DNA from: Streptomyces sp. NBC_01549
GTDB lineage: Bacteria > Actinomycetota > Actinomycetes > Streptomycetales > Streptomycetaceae
Reading direction: 5' to 3'
DNA: 64,000 bases
Assembly: GCF_026339955.1 (NCBI RefSeq)
Contig: NZ_JAPEPW010000001.1
Coordinates: forward strand, 1,240,001 to 1,304,000
In this document: in pieces, positions 35,231 through 43,738 of the stretch
Position numbering within the stretch: the first letter of the stretch is position 1
Layout: each line of letters begins with the position of its first letter
Made by a program: the position numbers and the translations under genes
The notes under the pieces: generated by a model
The model's input: only the letters and a program-made list of their open reading frames with translations
Told to the model about the DNA's origin: nothing
Database searches by the model: none

Positions 35231-35884
35231 TTAGTAGCACTCCTTCGTGCCCGCGGACACGGACATCTTGAGACCGCTGAGCTTGAAGGTGCCGGCGGTG
35301 GTCGCCCACGCCGTCTGCTTCACGCCGGTCAGCTCGGCCGAGTCGGCCTGCTGGGCGAAGCCGTTCGGGTTGGCCTGCTCCTTGCCGCCCTTCATGCCCG
35401 GGCCCTTGCCGCCCTTGTCGGCGCCCGTGTCACCGGCGGCCACACCGATGTCGATGCCGTGGAAGACCGCATCGGCCGAGAGGTCCTCGACGTCGATGTA
35501 GAGGTTCTCGGCCTCGACCTTGTCGTGTCCCTCGCCACCCGCCCGAAGTATCAGGCTGGCGGAGCCGATGAACGGGATGTTCGGGGTGACCACGGACTGG
35601 CACATGTTCGTGATCTTGGCGGACTTGAACGCCGAGACCGCGACCGGGTGAATCGCGGACCCGCCGGTGAGGGTCTTGCCCGCGTCAACGGCTCCGTACT
35701 GCGAGAAGCCCTGACCTTCGAGCAGGTCGGCCGAGACCTTGAACGACTGGCCGGACACACTGAACGACGCGGCGAGAGCGCCCTGCGCGAGGGCGACACC
35801 TATCGCTGCCGTGGCGGCCACGCTGGGCACCATCACGACGGCGAACCGCTTCCATCTGGTCCCGCCACGCACCTGGGACTCCAT
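35231..35884 (-). CDS. DUF6230-like secreted protein
   Basis: 217 aa. Seen: N-terminal basic stretch RGGTRWKRF, hydrophobic signal segment (AVVMVPSVAATAAIGVALAQGALAA), and a beta-rich body with SFSVSGQSFKVSADLLEGQGFSQYG. Start ATG 35884 has AAGGAGG 4 nt upstream. First gene of a three-gene operon with the DUF6114-like and Ser/Thr-rich proteins. Biochemical role unknown; proteins of this type have carried the label cholesterol esterase in older annotations, which the sequence does not support by any visible catalytic motif. Confidence 0.8.
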   Translation of the reverse strand: MESQVRGGTRWKRFAVVMVPSVAATAAIGVALAQGALAASFSVSGQSFKVSADLLEGQGFSQYGAVDAGKTLTGGSAIHPVAVSAFKSAKITNMCQSVVTPNIPFIGSASLILRAGGEGHDKVEAENLYIDVEDLSADAVFHGIDIGVAAGDTGADKGGKGPGMKGGKEQANPNGFAQQADSAELTGVKQTAWATTAGTFKLSGLKMSVSAGTKECY

Positions 35885-36263
35885 ATTTCCTCCTTCTCGG
35901 ACGTACATCTCCTGGCCCTGACTGCCCCGTATCAGCGGCTCAGCCGGGCAGGGATGGGAGAAGTGCTACGTCCTCGGAAAGGAGAGCGCCCGTACTCATC
36001 GAGCGCCAACCGCGCCCGAAATCACCGGCGATCACCCCCGAGCGACAACCACTGGTCGCGCCTGACACACATCACGCACAACCTGCTGGACAGGCTCCGC
36101 CGAACGGCAAAGACCCCCCTGCCCAAGGGCCGGCGCCACTGCCGCCGCCCCTACCCGGTGGGGACCCAGAAAACCCCTTGACCCGATTGGCTGTCGGAGT
36201 AGGGGGGAATGGACCGAGCGTCGCCGATCGTGGTGCATTCTCGCCGCCCGCACAAGGGGGTTC

Positions 36264-36279
36264 GTTACTGGCTAGTAAC
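36264..36279. promoter_or_regulatory. palindrome GTTACT-GGCT-AGTAAC
   Basis: Perfect 6-bp half-sites with a 4-bp centre. The related element TTACT-CCC-AGTAA is at 36395-36407. Together they look like paired operators of one dimeric regulator. Confidence 0.6.
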
Positions 36280-36394
36280 GGCCGGATAACCGAACAACGA
36301 CCCGCCGGTATCGGCCGACAACTCTGGGTGGTGTCGAGGGTGACGCCAAAACAGTTGATCCACGGACAGAATCCGACAGATCAACGCCTCTGAC

Positions 36395-36407
36395 TTACTC
36401 CCAGTAA
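36395..36407. promoter_or_regulatory. palindrome TTACT-CCC-AGTAA
   Basis: Same half-sites as 36264-36279 with a 3-bp centre, about 130 bp away. Confidence 0.5.
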
Positions 36408-36418
36408 CAGCGGCCGCG

Positions 36419-36437
36419 TTTACCAAGATTTGGTAAA
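36419..36437. promoter_or_regulatory. palindrome TTTACCAA-GAT-TTGGTAAA
   Basis: Perfect 8-bp arms with a 3-bp centre; with a one-base bulge the stem extends into CCGCG on each side. It may be an operator or the terminator of the minus-strand gene ending at 36544, 107 bp away. Confidence 0.55.
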
Positions 36438-36543
36438 GCGCGGCCACCTGCCGCTCTCTCGGCAAATCTTTCACCTGGGCATCACACACCCCGGCGTTTA
36501 GGAACAGGTCAGCGCACCGGTCGGAACCCGGTGCGGGAACCGA

Positions 36544-37521
36544 TCAGAACAGCGCCCTGGCGAGCGCCCGGCGCGCCCCGATCACCCGCGGATCGTCGGC
36601 TCCCACGACCTCGAAGAGCTCCAACAGCCGCAGCCGTACGGCATCGCGGTCGTCGCCCGCCGTGCGCTGCACCGTGGCGATGAGCCGCCCGAACGCGTCC
36701 TCGACGTGCCCGCCCACCAGGTCGAGGTCCGCGGCCGCGATCTGCGCCTGTACGTCCTTGGGCTTCTCGGCGGCGTCCTTGCGCACCTGGAGCGGGTCGG
36801 CACCCTGCACGCGCTGCAGCAACTCGGCCTGGGCGAGGCCGAGCTTGGCCTCCGTGTTGCCCGGGTCGTCGCTCAGCACGTTCTTGTACGCCTGCACGGC
36901 ACCGCCCAAGTCACCGGCGTCCAGGGCCTGTACAGCGGCCTCCAGGAGCGCGTCATAGGGCCCTGCCGGCACCTCGTGCGCCACGGGGGCGCTGTCGGGC
37001 CGGCCGTCGGGGTCGACGGTCACGCCGGTCAGGCCGAAGCGCTGCTCGGCGACCTCGACGAGTTGGTCGAGGGTCCCGCGGATCTGCGCCTCCGGGGCCG
37101 CCCCCTGGAAAAGCGGCAGCGCCTGCCCCGCCACGACGGCGAACACGGCCGGGATCCCCTGGATCCCGAACTGCTGCATCAACATCTGGTTGGCATCGAC
37201 GTCGATCTTGGCAAGGACGAACCGTCCGTTGTACTCGACGGCCAGCCGTTCGAGCACCGGGCTCAGTTGCTTGCAGGGCTCGCACCACTCGGCCCAGAAG
37301 TCGATGACGACCGGAACCTCGGTGGACCGCTGCAGGACATCGCGCTCGAATCCCGCCTCGTCGACATCGATGACGAGACTGGCGGGAGACACGGCCCCGC
37401 CTCCGCCGCCCTGTCTGGCCGCTTCGGCGCGCGCCTGCTCCGCCTTCGCCTTGGCCTCCTGGGCCGCCTTCACCGCGGCGAGGTCGACGACTCCGCTCAT
37501 GGACATGTTCCGTGGCTGCAT
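36544..37521 (-). CDS. thioredoxin-TPR protein, YbbN/CnoX-like
   Basis: 325 aa. Seen: a helical Ala/Glu/Lys N-terminus (~10-40) and Gly run, a thioredoxin fold with active site WAEWCEPCKQLSPVL near 85, cis-Pro GIPAVFAV, then a C-terminal TPR region (YDALLEAAVQALDAGDLGGAVQAYKNVLSDDPGNTEAKLGLAQAELL). YbbN/CnoX proteins act as chaperone-linked thioredoxins. The longer frame to 37629 is unlikely; ATG 37521 has GGAGG 8 nt upstream. Confidence 0.92.
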   Translation of the reverse strand: MQPRNMSMSGVVDLAAVKAAQEAKAKAEQARAEAARQGGGGGAVSPASLVIDVDEAGFERDVLQRSTEVPVVIDFWAEWCEPCKQLSPVLERLAVEYNGRFVLAKIDVDANQMLMQQFGIQGIPAVFAVVAGQALPLFQGAAPEAQIRGTLDQLVEVAEQRFGLTGVTVDPDGRPDSAPVAHEVPAGPYDALLEAAVQALDAGDLGGAVQAYKNVLSDDPGNTEAKLGLAQAELLQRVQGADPLQVRKDAAEKPKDVQAQIAAADLDLVGGHVEDAFGRLIATVQRTAGDDRDAVRLRLLELFEVVGADDPRVIGARRALARALF

Positions 37522-37766
37522 GAGTACATCCTCCCCCTTCCTCGCGCACGTGTGAAAAGCGCTGTGAAAGCCGGGCCGCTTTACGACGCGACCCGACTCG
37601 ATCCGTACTGCCGAGCACCGGGTCCCCACCCGACGCCAGTGATTGTCGCCCGTCCACGAGTCACCATGTACGAGCTTTCGCTACGACCCGTAGCGTAACT
37701 GTCCCGGGGCTCCCCTGTCCGCAACCCCCCGGTGATCTCCCTCACGGCTTCACACAACCGCCTGAT

Positions 37767-37793
37767 TTGCTCGCCGGGAGCGGCGGATAGGGT
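37767..37793 (+). promoter_or_regulatory. leaderless promoter of the TetR gene
   Basis: -35-like TTGCTC (37767-37772) and -10 TAGGGT (37788-37793) with a short 15-bp spacer; the -10 ends 6 nt before ATG 37800, and no ribosome site is present. Confidence 0.5.
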
Positions 37794-37799
37794 CCTGAC

Positions 37800-38426
37800 A
37801 TGCAGAGTCGCACTACCGCTCCCCGTACGGGGCGCCCGCGCAGCGCTGCCGCGGATGCCGCGATCCTGGAGGCGACGCGGGCGGCGCTGGTCGAACTGGG
37901 CTGGTCCAAGCTGACGTTGGGGGACGTGGCGACCCGGGCCGGGGTCGCCAAGACGACCCTCTACCGACGCTGGGCGGGCAAGAACGAGCTCGTGGTCGAC
38001 GCGGTGGCCGTCCTCTTCGACGAACTGGAACTCCCCGACCGCGGAAGCCTCGCCGCCGACATCGAGGGCGTGGTGCTCCAGTTCGCGGCGCTCCTGAACC
38101 GTCCCGAGACCGCGACGGCCCTGATGGCGGTGGTCGCCGAGTCGACCCGTGACGAGCCGCTCCGCGAACGCATCCGCACGTCCATCGTCGACCGCCAGAA
38201 GCGGCTCGTCGTGGAGGGCCGGGCCCGGGCCACCGCCCGCGGCGAGCTCCCTCCGGAGTCCGACCCCGAGGTCGCCGCGCGCACCGCGGATCTCATCTTC
38301 GACGTGGTCGCGGGGGCGGTGGTGCACCGCACTCTCGTCAGTGCGGAGCCGGCGGACGAGGAGTGGGTGCGCGCGTTCACCCAGCTGCTCCTCCTGGGCC
38401 TGACCGGCGCGACACCCCCCACCTGA
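37800..38426 (+). CDS. TetR-family regulator
   Basis: 208 aa. Seen: HTH in AILEATRAALVELGWSKLTLGDVATRAGVAKTTLYRRWAGKNELV and a TetR_C-type helical domain. Predicted leaderless. It lies convergent to icmA; no target is evident and I saw no clear dyad at its own promoter. Confidence 0.92.
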   Translation: MQSRTTAPRTGRPRSAAADAAILEATRAALVELGWSKLTLGDVATRAGVAKTTLYRRWAGKNELVVDAVAVLFDELELPDRGSLAADIEGVVLQFAALLNRPETATALMAVVAESTRDEPLRERIRTSIVDRQKRLVVEGRARATARGELPPESDPEVAARTADLIFDVVAGAVVHRTLVSAEPADEEWVRAFTQLLLLGLTGATPPT

Positions 38427-38506
38427 CCCGGCCGTTCCTCGCCCCCACCGGCCCGCGGACAAGGCACTCCGGCCGGACGGGGATCCGGGGCGCAGCCCCG
38501 GCCCAA

Positions 38507-38533
38507 GGGGCGCGGGGAACTGCGCGACCAGCC
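38507..38533 (+). repeat. dispersed Streptomyces intergenic repeat, copy 2
   Basis: GGGGCGCGGGG followed by AACTGCGCGACCAGCC, between convergent tetR and icmA. A GC-rich hairpin (CCGGGG-CGCA-CCCCGG type, 38486-38501) precedes it. The neighbouring CCCCCACCGGCCCGCGG segment also occurs at 38435-38451. Confidence 0.75.
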
Positions 38534-38591
38534 CCCACCGGCCCGCGGTCGAAAAAGACGACACGGGGGCCGGGGGCGGAGCCCCAGGGGG

Positions 38592-40292
38592 TCAGAAGCC
38601 CGCTGGCTCCGTGTACACACCCCACTCGTCCCGGAGCACGTCACAGATCTCGCCGAGCGTGGCCTCGGCCCGCACCGCGTCCAGCATGGGCGCGATCATG
38701 TTCGACCCGTCCCGCGCGGCGGCGAGCATCGCCTCCAGACAGGCCCGTACGCGCGCGTCGTCGCGCCCGCCCCGCCGCACACCCAGCTCCCGTACCTGCT
38801 CCCGCTCCACCTCGTGACTGACCCGCAGGATCTCCAGATCCCCGGTCACGGACCCGTGGTGGACGTTCACGCCCACCACCCGCTTGTCGCCCTTCTCCAA
38901 CGCCCGCTGGTACTGGAACGCCGACTCGGCGATCTCCCCGGTGAACCAGCCGTCCTCGATGCCCCGAAGGATGCCCGAGGTGATGGGACCGATGGGGTGC
39001 TGTCCGTCGGGATGCGCCCGCAGGCCCCGCTCCTTGATCTGCTCGAAGATCTTCTCCGCGTCGGCCTCGATCCGGTCGGTGAGCTGCTCGACGAACCAGG
39101 AACCGCCCAGCGGGTCGGCGACGTTGGCGACGCCGGTCTCCTCCATCAGTACCTGCTGCGTCCGCAGGGCGATCTCGGCGGCCTGCTCGGACGGGAGCGC
39201 GAGCGTCTCGTCCAGCGCGTTGGTGTGGAGCGAGTTCGTGCCGCCCAGAACGGCCGCGAGCGCCTCCACCGCCGTACGCACGACGTTGTTGTACGGCTGC
39301 TGCGCCGTCAGCGAGACACCCGCGGTCTGGGTGTGGAAGCGCAGCCACTGCGCCTTCTCCGACTTCGCCCCGTACACGTCCCGCATCCACCGCGCCCAGA
39401 TCCGCCGCGCCGCCCGGAACTTGGCGATCTCCTCGAAGAAGTCGAGGTGCGCGTCGAAGAAGAAGGAGAGGCCGGGGGCGAAGACGTCCACGTCCAGGCC
39501 GCGCGAGAGCCCCAGCTCGACGTAGCCGAATCCGTCCGCCAGCGTGTACGCCAGCTCCTGCGCGGCCGTGGAGCCGGCCTCCCGGATGTGGTACCCGGAG
39601 ACGGACAGCGGCTTGTAGGCGGGGATCTTCGCGGCGCAGTGCTCCATCAGGTCGCCGATGAGGCGCAGGTGCGGCTCGGGCTGGAAGAGCCACTCCTTCT
39701 GGGCGATGTACTCCTTGAAGATGTCGGTCTGGAGGGTGCCGTTCAGGACGGACGGGTCGATGCCCTGCCGTTCCGCCGCGACCAGGTACATGCAGAAGAC
39801 GGGTACGGCCGGTCCGCTGATCGTCATCGACGTCGTGACGTCGCCCAGCGGGATGTCCTTGAACAGGACCTCCATGTCGGCCGCCGAGTCGATCGCGACC
39901 CCGCAGTGCCCGACCTCGCCGAGGGAGCGCGGGTCGTCGGAGTCGCGCCCCATGAGCGTCGGCATGTCGAAGGCGACCGACAGTCCGCCGCCGCCCGCGG
40001 CCAGGATCATCTTGTAGCGCTCGTTCGTCTGCTCCGCGTTCCCGAACCCGGCGAACTGGCGGATCGTCCACGTACGCCCTCGGTAGCCGGTCGGGTACAG
40101 CCCGCGGGTGAAGGGGTACTCGCCGGGCCAGCCGATCCGCTCGAAGCCGTCGTACCTGTCCCCCGGCCGCGGCCCGTACACCGGCTCCACCGGATCACCG
40201 GAGAGCGTGGTGAAGTCGGCCTCACGCTTGCGCGAGGTGTCGTACCGGGCCTGCCAGCGTCGGCGGCCCTCTTCGATGGCGTCTGCGTCCAT
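38592..40292 (-). CDS. icmA: isobutyryl-CoA mutase large subunit IcmA
   Basis: 566 aa, the length of known IcmA; substrate-binding half of the B12-dependent enzyme that interconverts isobutyryl-CoA and n-butyryl-CoA (the B12-binding IcmB is encoded elsewhere). Seen: the TIM-barrel motif YPFTRGLYPTGYRGRTWTIRQFAGFG and the two residues recalled as separating isobutyryl-CoA from methylmalonyl-CoA mutases: Phe80 (in RQFAGFG) and Gln198 (in YIAQKEW), where methylmalonyl enzymes have Tyr and Arg. No B12-binding DxHxxG is present, as expected. ATG 40292 is 6 nt after a -10-like TAAATT within a 24-bp palindrome, so leaderless and repressor-controlled. Confidence 0.93.
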   Translation of the reverse strand: MDADAIEEGRRRWQARYDTSRKREADFTTLSGDPVEPVYGPRPGDRYDGFERIGWPGEYPFTRGLYPTGYRGRTWTIRQFAGFGNAEQTNERYKMILAAGGGGLSVAFDMPTLMGRDSDDPRSLGEVGHCGVAIDSAADMEVLFKDIPLGDVTTSMTISGPAVPVFCMYLVAAERQGIDPSVLNGTLQTDIFKEYIAQKEWLFQPEPHLRLIGDLMEHCAAKIPAYKPLSVSGYHIREAGSTAAQELAYTLADGFGYVELGLSRGLDVDVFAPGLSFFFDAHLDFFEEIAKFRAARRIWARWMRDVYGAKSEKAQWLRFHTQTAGVSLTAQQPYNNVVRTAVEALAAVLGGTNSLHTNALDETLALPSEQAAEIALRTQQVLMEETGVANVADPLGGSWFVEQLTDRIEADAEKIFEQIKERGLRAHPDGQHPIGPITSGILRGIEDGWFTGEIAESAFQYQRALEKGDKRVVGVNVHHGSVTGDLEILRVSHEVEREQVRELGVRRGGRDDARVRACLEAMLAAARDGSNMIAPMLDAVRAEATLGEICDVLRDEWGVYTEPAGF

Positions 40293-40299
40293 GCTTCGA

Positions 40300-40323
40300 A
40301 TTTACTAGGACGTCCTAGTAAAT
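40300..40323 (-). promoter_or_regulatory. 24-bp perfect palindrome over the icmA promoter
   Basis: Half-site ATTTACTAGGAC followed by its exact complement. On the minus strand a -35-like TCGACA, 18-bp spacer and -10 TAAATT (ending 6 nt before the ATG) place the palindrome between and over the promoter boxes, where a bound repressor would block RNA polymerase. Confidence 0.8.
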
Positions 40324-40366
40324 GTCGATGGCGAACCGCCACGGACCACTCCCGTGGCGGTAAGGG

Positions 40367-40711
40367 TTACGCCTTGACGACCGCGGGAGAGTCCTCCGCG
40401 ACCTTCGAGTCCAGCTCCTGGGTGACCTTGCGCTCCACGAAGAACGCGGCCGTCGGAATGGTCCCCGCGAGCAGCACCCACAGCTGCTTGCCCACCGGCC
40501 ACTTCGCCTTGGCGCCCAGGTCGAAGGCGAAGACCAGGTAGACGACGTACAGCCAGCCGTGCGCGATGGCGACGACGCGGGTGAAGTCCACGGCACCGTC
40601 CATCTGGAACACGTACTTGGCGATCACACCGAGGGTCAGCAGGACCAGCAGCACACCGGTGACGTAGGCCATCACGCGGTAGCGGGTCAGCACGCTCTTC
40701 TTCATGGGCAT
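40367..40711 (-). CDS. DUF3817 integral membrane protein (1)
   Basis: 114 aa, three membrane helices: YRVMAYVTGVLLVLLTLGVIAKYVF, VVAIAHGWLYVVYLVFAFDLG and LWVLLAGTIPTAAFFVERKV. The IAHGWLYVVYLV and IPTAAFFVERK pattern is that of DUF3817. A paralogue lies at 46238-46585. Start ATG 40711 or 40705. Downstream of the MarR gene, same strand, 72-bp gap. Confidence 0.85.
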   Translation of the reverse strand: MPMKKSVLTRYRVMAYVTGVLLVLLTLGVIAKYVFQMDGAVDFTRVVAIAHGWLYVVYLVFAFDLGAKAKWPVGKQLWVLLAGTIPTAAFFVERKVTQELDSKVAEDSPAVVKA

Positions 40712-40783
40712 GAGCGTAACGACCCCATTTGCGCGATCTACGAGCACCCCCGCTCCGGCGCGCCTCGTTCCTCTGTTCCTCGC

Positions 40784-41293
40784 CTACTCCTCGTCGAAGT
40801 CGCTCGCGGCGATGCGCAGGGGCCGCAGCATCGCGAAGATCTCCGCACACTCCTCGGAGTCGTAGGCCCCGAGCCCGAAGTCCATCGCCATCAGGTCGCG
40901 GGTCGCCGCGTCGCAGACCTCGCGGCCCTTCTCGGTGATGGAGGCGAGCGTGCCGCGCCCGTCGTTGGGGTTGGGCCGCTTGTCGACGAGCCCCGACTTC
41001 ACCAGCCGGTCCACGGTGTTCGTGACGGAGGTCGGATGCACCATGAGGCGCTCGCCGATCTTGGACATCGGGAGCTCGCCGGCCTTGGAGAAGGTGAGCA
41101 GGACCAGTGCCTCGTAGCGCGCGAAGGTCAGTCCGTACGGCTTGACGACCGCGTCGACCTCGGCGAGCAGGATCTGGTGCGCGCGCATGATCGAGGTGAT
41201 CGCGGCCATGGACGGCACGGATCCCCAGCGCTGCTTCCAGAGTTCGTCGGCGCGGGCGATGGGATCGAAGGCAAGGCTGAGCGGCTTCGGCAC
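40784..41293 (-). CDS. MarR-family regulator
   Basis: 169 aa. Seen: winged HTH with GLTFARYEALVLLTFSKAGELPMSKIGERLMVHPTSVTNTVDRLVKSGLVDKRPNPNDGRGTLASITEKG, including the wing Asp-Gly-Arg. GTG 41293 lies 11 nt after the stop of the MFS gene, so the two are likely co-transcribed and the regulator may control the pump. Confidence 0.92.
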   Translation of the reverse strand: MPKPLSLAFDPIARADELWKQRWGSVPSMAAITSIMRAHQILLAEVDAVVKPYGLTFARYEALVLLTFSKAGELPMSKIGERLMVHPTSVTNTVDRLVKSGLVDKRPNPNDGRGTLASITEKGREVCDAATRDLMAMDFGLGAYDSEECAEIFAMLRPLRIAASDFDEE

Positions 41294-41304
41294 GGCATAA
41301 GACC

Positions 41305-42666
41305 TTACCCGCCGGTCATATGCTGGTCAGCCCCGTCTCGCCTTTCGGTCCCCAACCCCTGAACGGCGGGGGTCGCGGCCCCTTCCGTACGCCGTGCCTC
41401 CACCGCCAGCAGGACGCAGCAGACGGTGCCGAGCACCCCCGCGCCCGCGACCGTCGCCCGCACCCCGGCGAACTCCGCCACCACCCCCGACAGCGCCATC
41501 CCCACCCCCTGGACGGTCATCAGCCCCGCGGTGTTCAGGGTCATCGCGCGCCCTCGCAGCTCCTCGGGCACGGCCCGCACGAACCACTGGTCCAGGCCCA
41601 GCGAGTACGCGGATCCGGTGCCCGCGAGCAGCAGCAGGGCCAGCGACCAGCCGAGGTCCGGCCGCAGGACGTAGCCGACGTACGGCAGCAGGGTGACGCA
41701 GACGAGCGGGAGGGCGAGGCGGGTGCGGGTCGCGGGCCGCAGCCTCGATCCGGCGTACAGCTCCCCCGCGATCGTGCCGACCGGCAAGGCGCACATCAGC
41801 AGGCCGAGCCCGGCCGATCCGACGCCGAGCCCGTCGGCGTAGGGCGCGGCCAGCGCCTCCGGCGCGACGGCGAACATCGGTGGCACCCAGAACAGCAGGA
41901 GCAGGGCCCGTACCCGCCGGTCGGCGAGGACGCGGCGGGTACCGCGGAGCGAGTCCTTCACCAGCGCACCACCCTGACGGGCCCGCGCGGGCCGTCGCCG
42001 GGTGCCGAACCGCAGCACCGCGGCGGAGGTCAGGAAGGTGCACACCGTGATGAACAGCGCACCCCGCGGTGACACGACGGTGAGCAGCACGCCGCCGAGC
42101 CCGAACCCGGCGAGCAGCGCGCCCTGCGAGACGATCCGCAGCAGGGAGCGGCCCAGTACGAACAGATCGCCCTCGCCGAGAACATCGGTCAGCGTCGCCG
42201 TCCGCGCCCCCTGGAAGAGCGGTGAGACCACGGCGAGGGCGCAGCGCATGGCCAGCAGTACGGCGATGGGCGCGCCCGGCACCACCATGACGGCCACGCA
42301 GCCCGCGCACACCAGGTCGCACACGACGAGAATCCGGCGGGCCGGGAAGCGGTCCGCCGCGCCGGCGAGGAGGGTTCCACCGATGAGGTAGGGGAGGAAG
42401 CCGAGCGCGAACGTCAGGGCGCTCATCAGCGGTGAGCCCGTCAGGTCGTAGACCAGGACGGACAGGGCGAGCTCGCTGACGATGAGCCCGACCAGCGAGA
42501 ACGCGTGGGCGGCGAAGACGGCGCGGAACTCCCGTACGGCGAAGACGGGGCCGTAGCCCGTGGCTTCGGGCGCGTTCGACGGGACTTTCGGTGGGGTGTT
42601 CGGTGGATCGGGCAGCGCCGTCGTGCCCTTCATCTCTGCTTCCGGCATGGGCAACAGCGTGCTCAC
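41305..42666 (-). CDS. MFS transporter
   Basis: 453 aa, 12 predicted helices. Seen: a Pro-rich cytoplasmic start, then VFAVREFRAVFAAHAFSLVGLIVSELALSVLVYDLTGS typical of the drug-efflux MFS_3/ENTS-like group, and GTLLAGAADRFPARRILV (motif A). Substrate unknown. GTG 42666 is divergent, by 56 bp, from an ArsR-like regulator gene. Confidence 0.9.
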   Translation of the reverse strand: MSTLLPMPEAEMKGTTALPDPPNTPPKVPSNAPEATGYGPVFAVREFRAVFAAHAFSLVGLIVSELALSVLVYDLTGSPLMSALTFALGFLPYLIGGTLLAGAADRFPARRILVVCDLVCAGCVAVMVVPGAPIAVLLAMRCALAVVSPLFQGARTATLTDVLGEGDLFVLGRSLLRIVSQGALLAGFGLGGVLLTVVSPRGALFITVCTFLTSAAVLRFGTRRRPARARQGGALVKDSLRGTRRVLADRRVRALLLLFWVPPMFAVAPEALAAPYADGLGVGSAGLGLLMCALPVGTIAGELYAGSRLRPATRTRLALPLVCVTLLPYVGYVLRPDLGWSLALLLLAGTGSAYSLGLDQWFVRAVPEELRGRAMTLNTAGLMTVQGVGMALSGVVAEFAGVRATVAGAGVLGTVCCVLLAVEARRTEGAATPAVQGLGTERRDGADQHMTGG

Positions 42667-42722
42667 CCCTCGGGCCGGGACGTAGAGTTTCGGCTCCAGC
42701 CGAATCTTCAGTTCTTCAGGAG

Positions 42723-43718
42723 GTGTCTTCTCTGCCTTCCCTTCTGCACTTCGGGGAGGACGACCTCCTCAACTGCCGTTTCGCGGTGTCGCCCCTGTGG
42801 GAGACGCAGGAGGCGGTTCGCACACTCAACCGTCCCGCGCGGCACGGCTACCACGCGCACTGGCTGCGCCGTATCCGCGCGGCGGCCGACGGACTCGACC
42901 TCACACCGCTGTGGCTGCTGATGCCACAGCGCGGCTACTGCCCCGACTGGCTCTGCCCGCCTCCGATCGGTCCTGCGGCCACCTTCGAGGAGGAGATCGC
43001 GGCGGTCCGCGCGGCCGACCCCGAGGCGGCCCGCGAGGAGACCGCGAGGTCACTCGCGGACACTCCAGGTGCCCTCGAATCGTCCCGCGGCCGGTCGCTG
43101 TTGAAGGACCCGATGCGCATGATCCAGGAGCTGGCCGACCTGATGGAGACGGCCTGGCACGCGCTCGTCGAGCCGGACTGGCCGCGGCTGCGCGCCCTGC
43201 TGGAGGCGGACGTCGCGTTCCACTCGCGGCGGCTCGCGGAGGTCGGTCTGGGCGGGCTGCTGCCGGAGATCGACCGTCGGTTCGGCTGGCGCTCCCACAC
43301 GCTGGCCATCGAGTGGAAGGGCCGGCACGAGCGGGACCTCGCGGGCCAGGGCCTGATTCTGGTGCCCAGCGTCTTCATCTGGCCGGAGGTGGTCAGTTCC
43401 TTCGATCCCCCCTGGCAGCCCACGCTCGCCTACCCCGCCCGGGGCATCGGCGGTCTGTGGGCCGAACCGACGGACCACACCCCCGACGCCCTCGTACGAC
43501 TCCTGGGACGGGGCAGGGCCACCGTCCTCACGGCCCTGGACGAACCCACCACCACGACAGCCCTCGCCCACCGCCTCCGCCTCGCCCCGTCGTCCGTCTC
43601 CGCCCACCTCACGGTCCTGCGCGCCGGAGGCCTGCTCACCTCACGCCGCTACGGCCACCAGGTGCTGTACGAACGCACCCCGCTGGGGATGGCGTTGGCG
43701 TCGGGTCCGGAGCAATAG
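42723..43718 (+). CDS. ArsR-like winged-helix regulator with N-terminal DUF5937-type domain
   Basis: About 331 aa. Seen: a long N-terminal domain (LHFGEDDLLNCRFAVSPLWETQEAVRTL) and a C-terminal winged helix (ATVLTALDEPTTTTALAHRLRLAPSSVSAHLTVLRAGGLLTSRRYGHQVLYERT). The start is uncertain: GTG 42723 overlaps the AGGAGG (42718-42723), while CTG 42732 is 8 nt from it. Divergent from the MFS gene, which it probably regulates. The domain name is from memory. Confidence 0.82.
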   Translation: MSSLPSLLHFGEDDLLNCRFAVSPLWETQEAVRTLNRPARHGYHAHWLRRIRAAADGLDLTPLWLLMPQRGYCPDWLCPPPIGPAATFEEEIAAVRAADPEAAREETARSLADTPGALESSRGRSLLKDPMRMIQELADLMETAWHALVEPDWPRLRALLEADVAFHSRRLAEVGLGGLLPEIDRRFGWRSHTLAIEWKGRHERDLAGQGLILVPSVFIWPEVVSSFDPPWQPTLAYPARGIGGLWAEPTDHTPDALVRLLGRGRATVLTALDEPTTTTALAHRLRLAPSSVSAHLTVLRAGGLLTSRRYGHQVLYERTPLGMALASGPEQ

Positions 43719-43738
43719 CCCGCCCCGCGTCGCCCCGG

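Larger units (their letters stand above)
35885..36543. other. 659-bp gene-free region with several palindromes
   Basis: No credible gene on either strand. It lies upstream of the DUF6230-like operon (minus strand) and downstream of the thioredoxin-TPR gene, and holds three separate palindromes listed individually (36264-36279, 36395-36407, 36419-36437) in a comparatively A/T-rich part. Confidence 0.7.
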
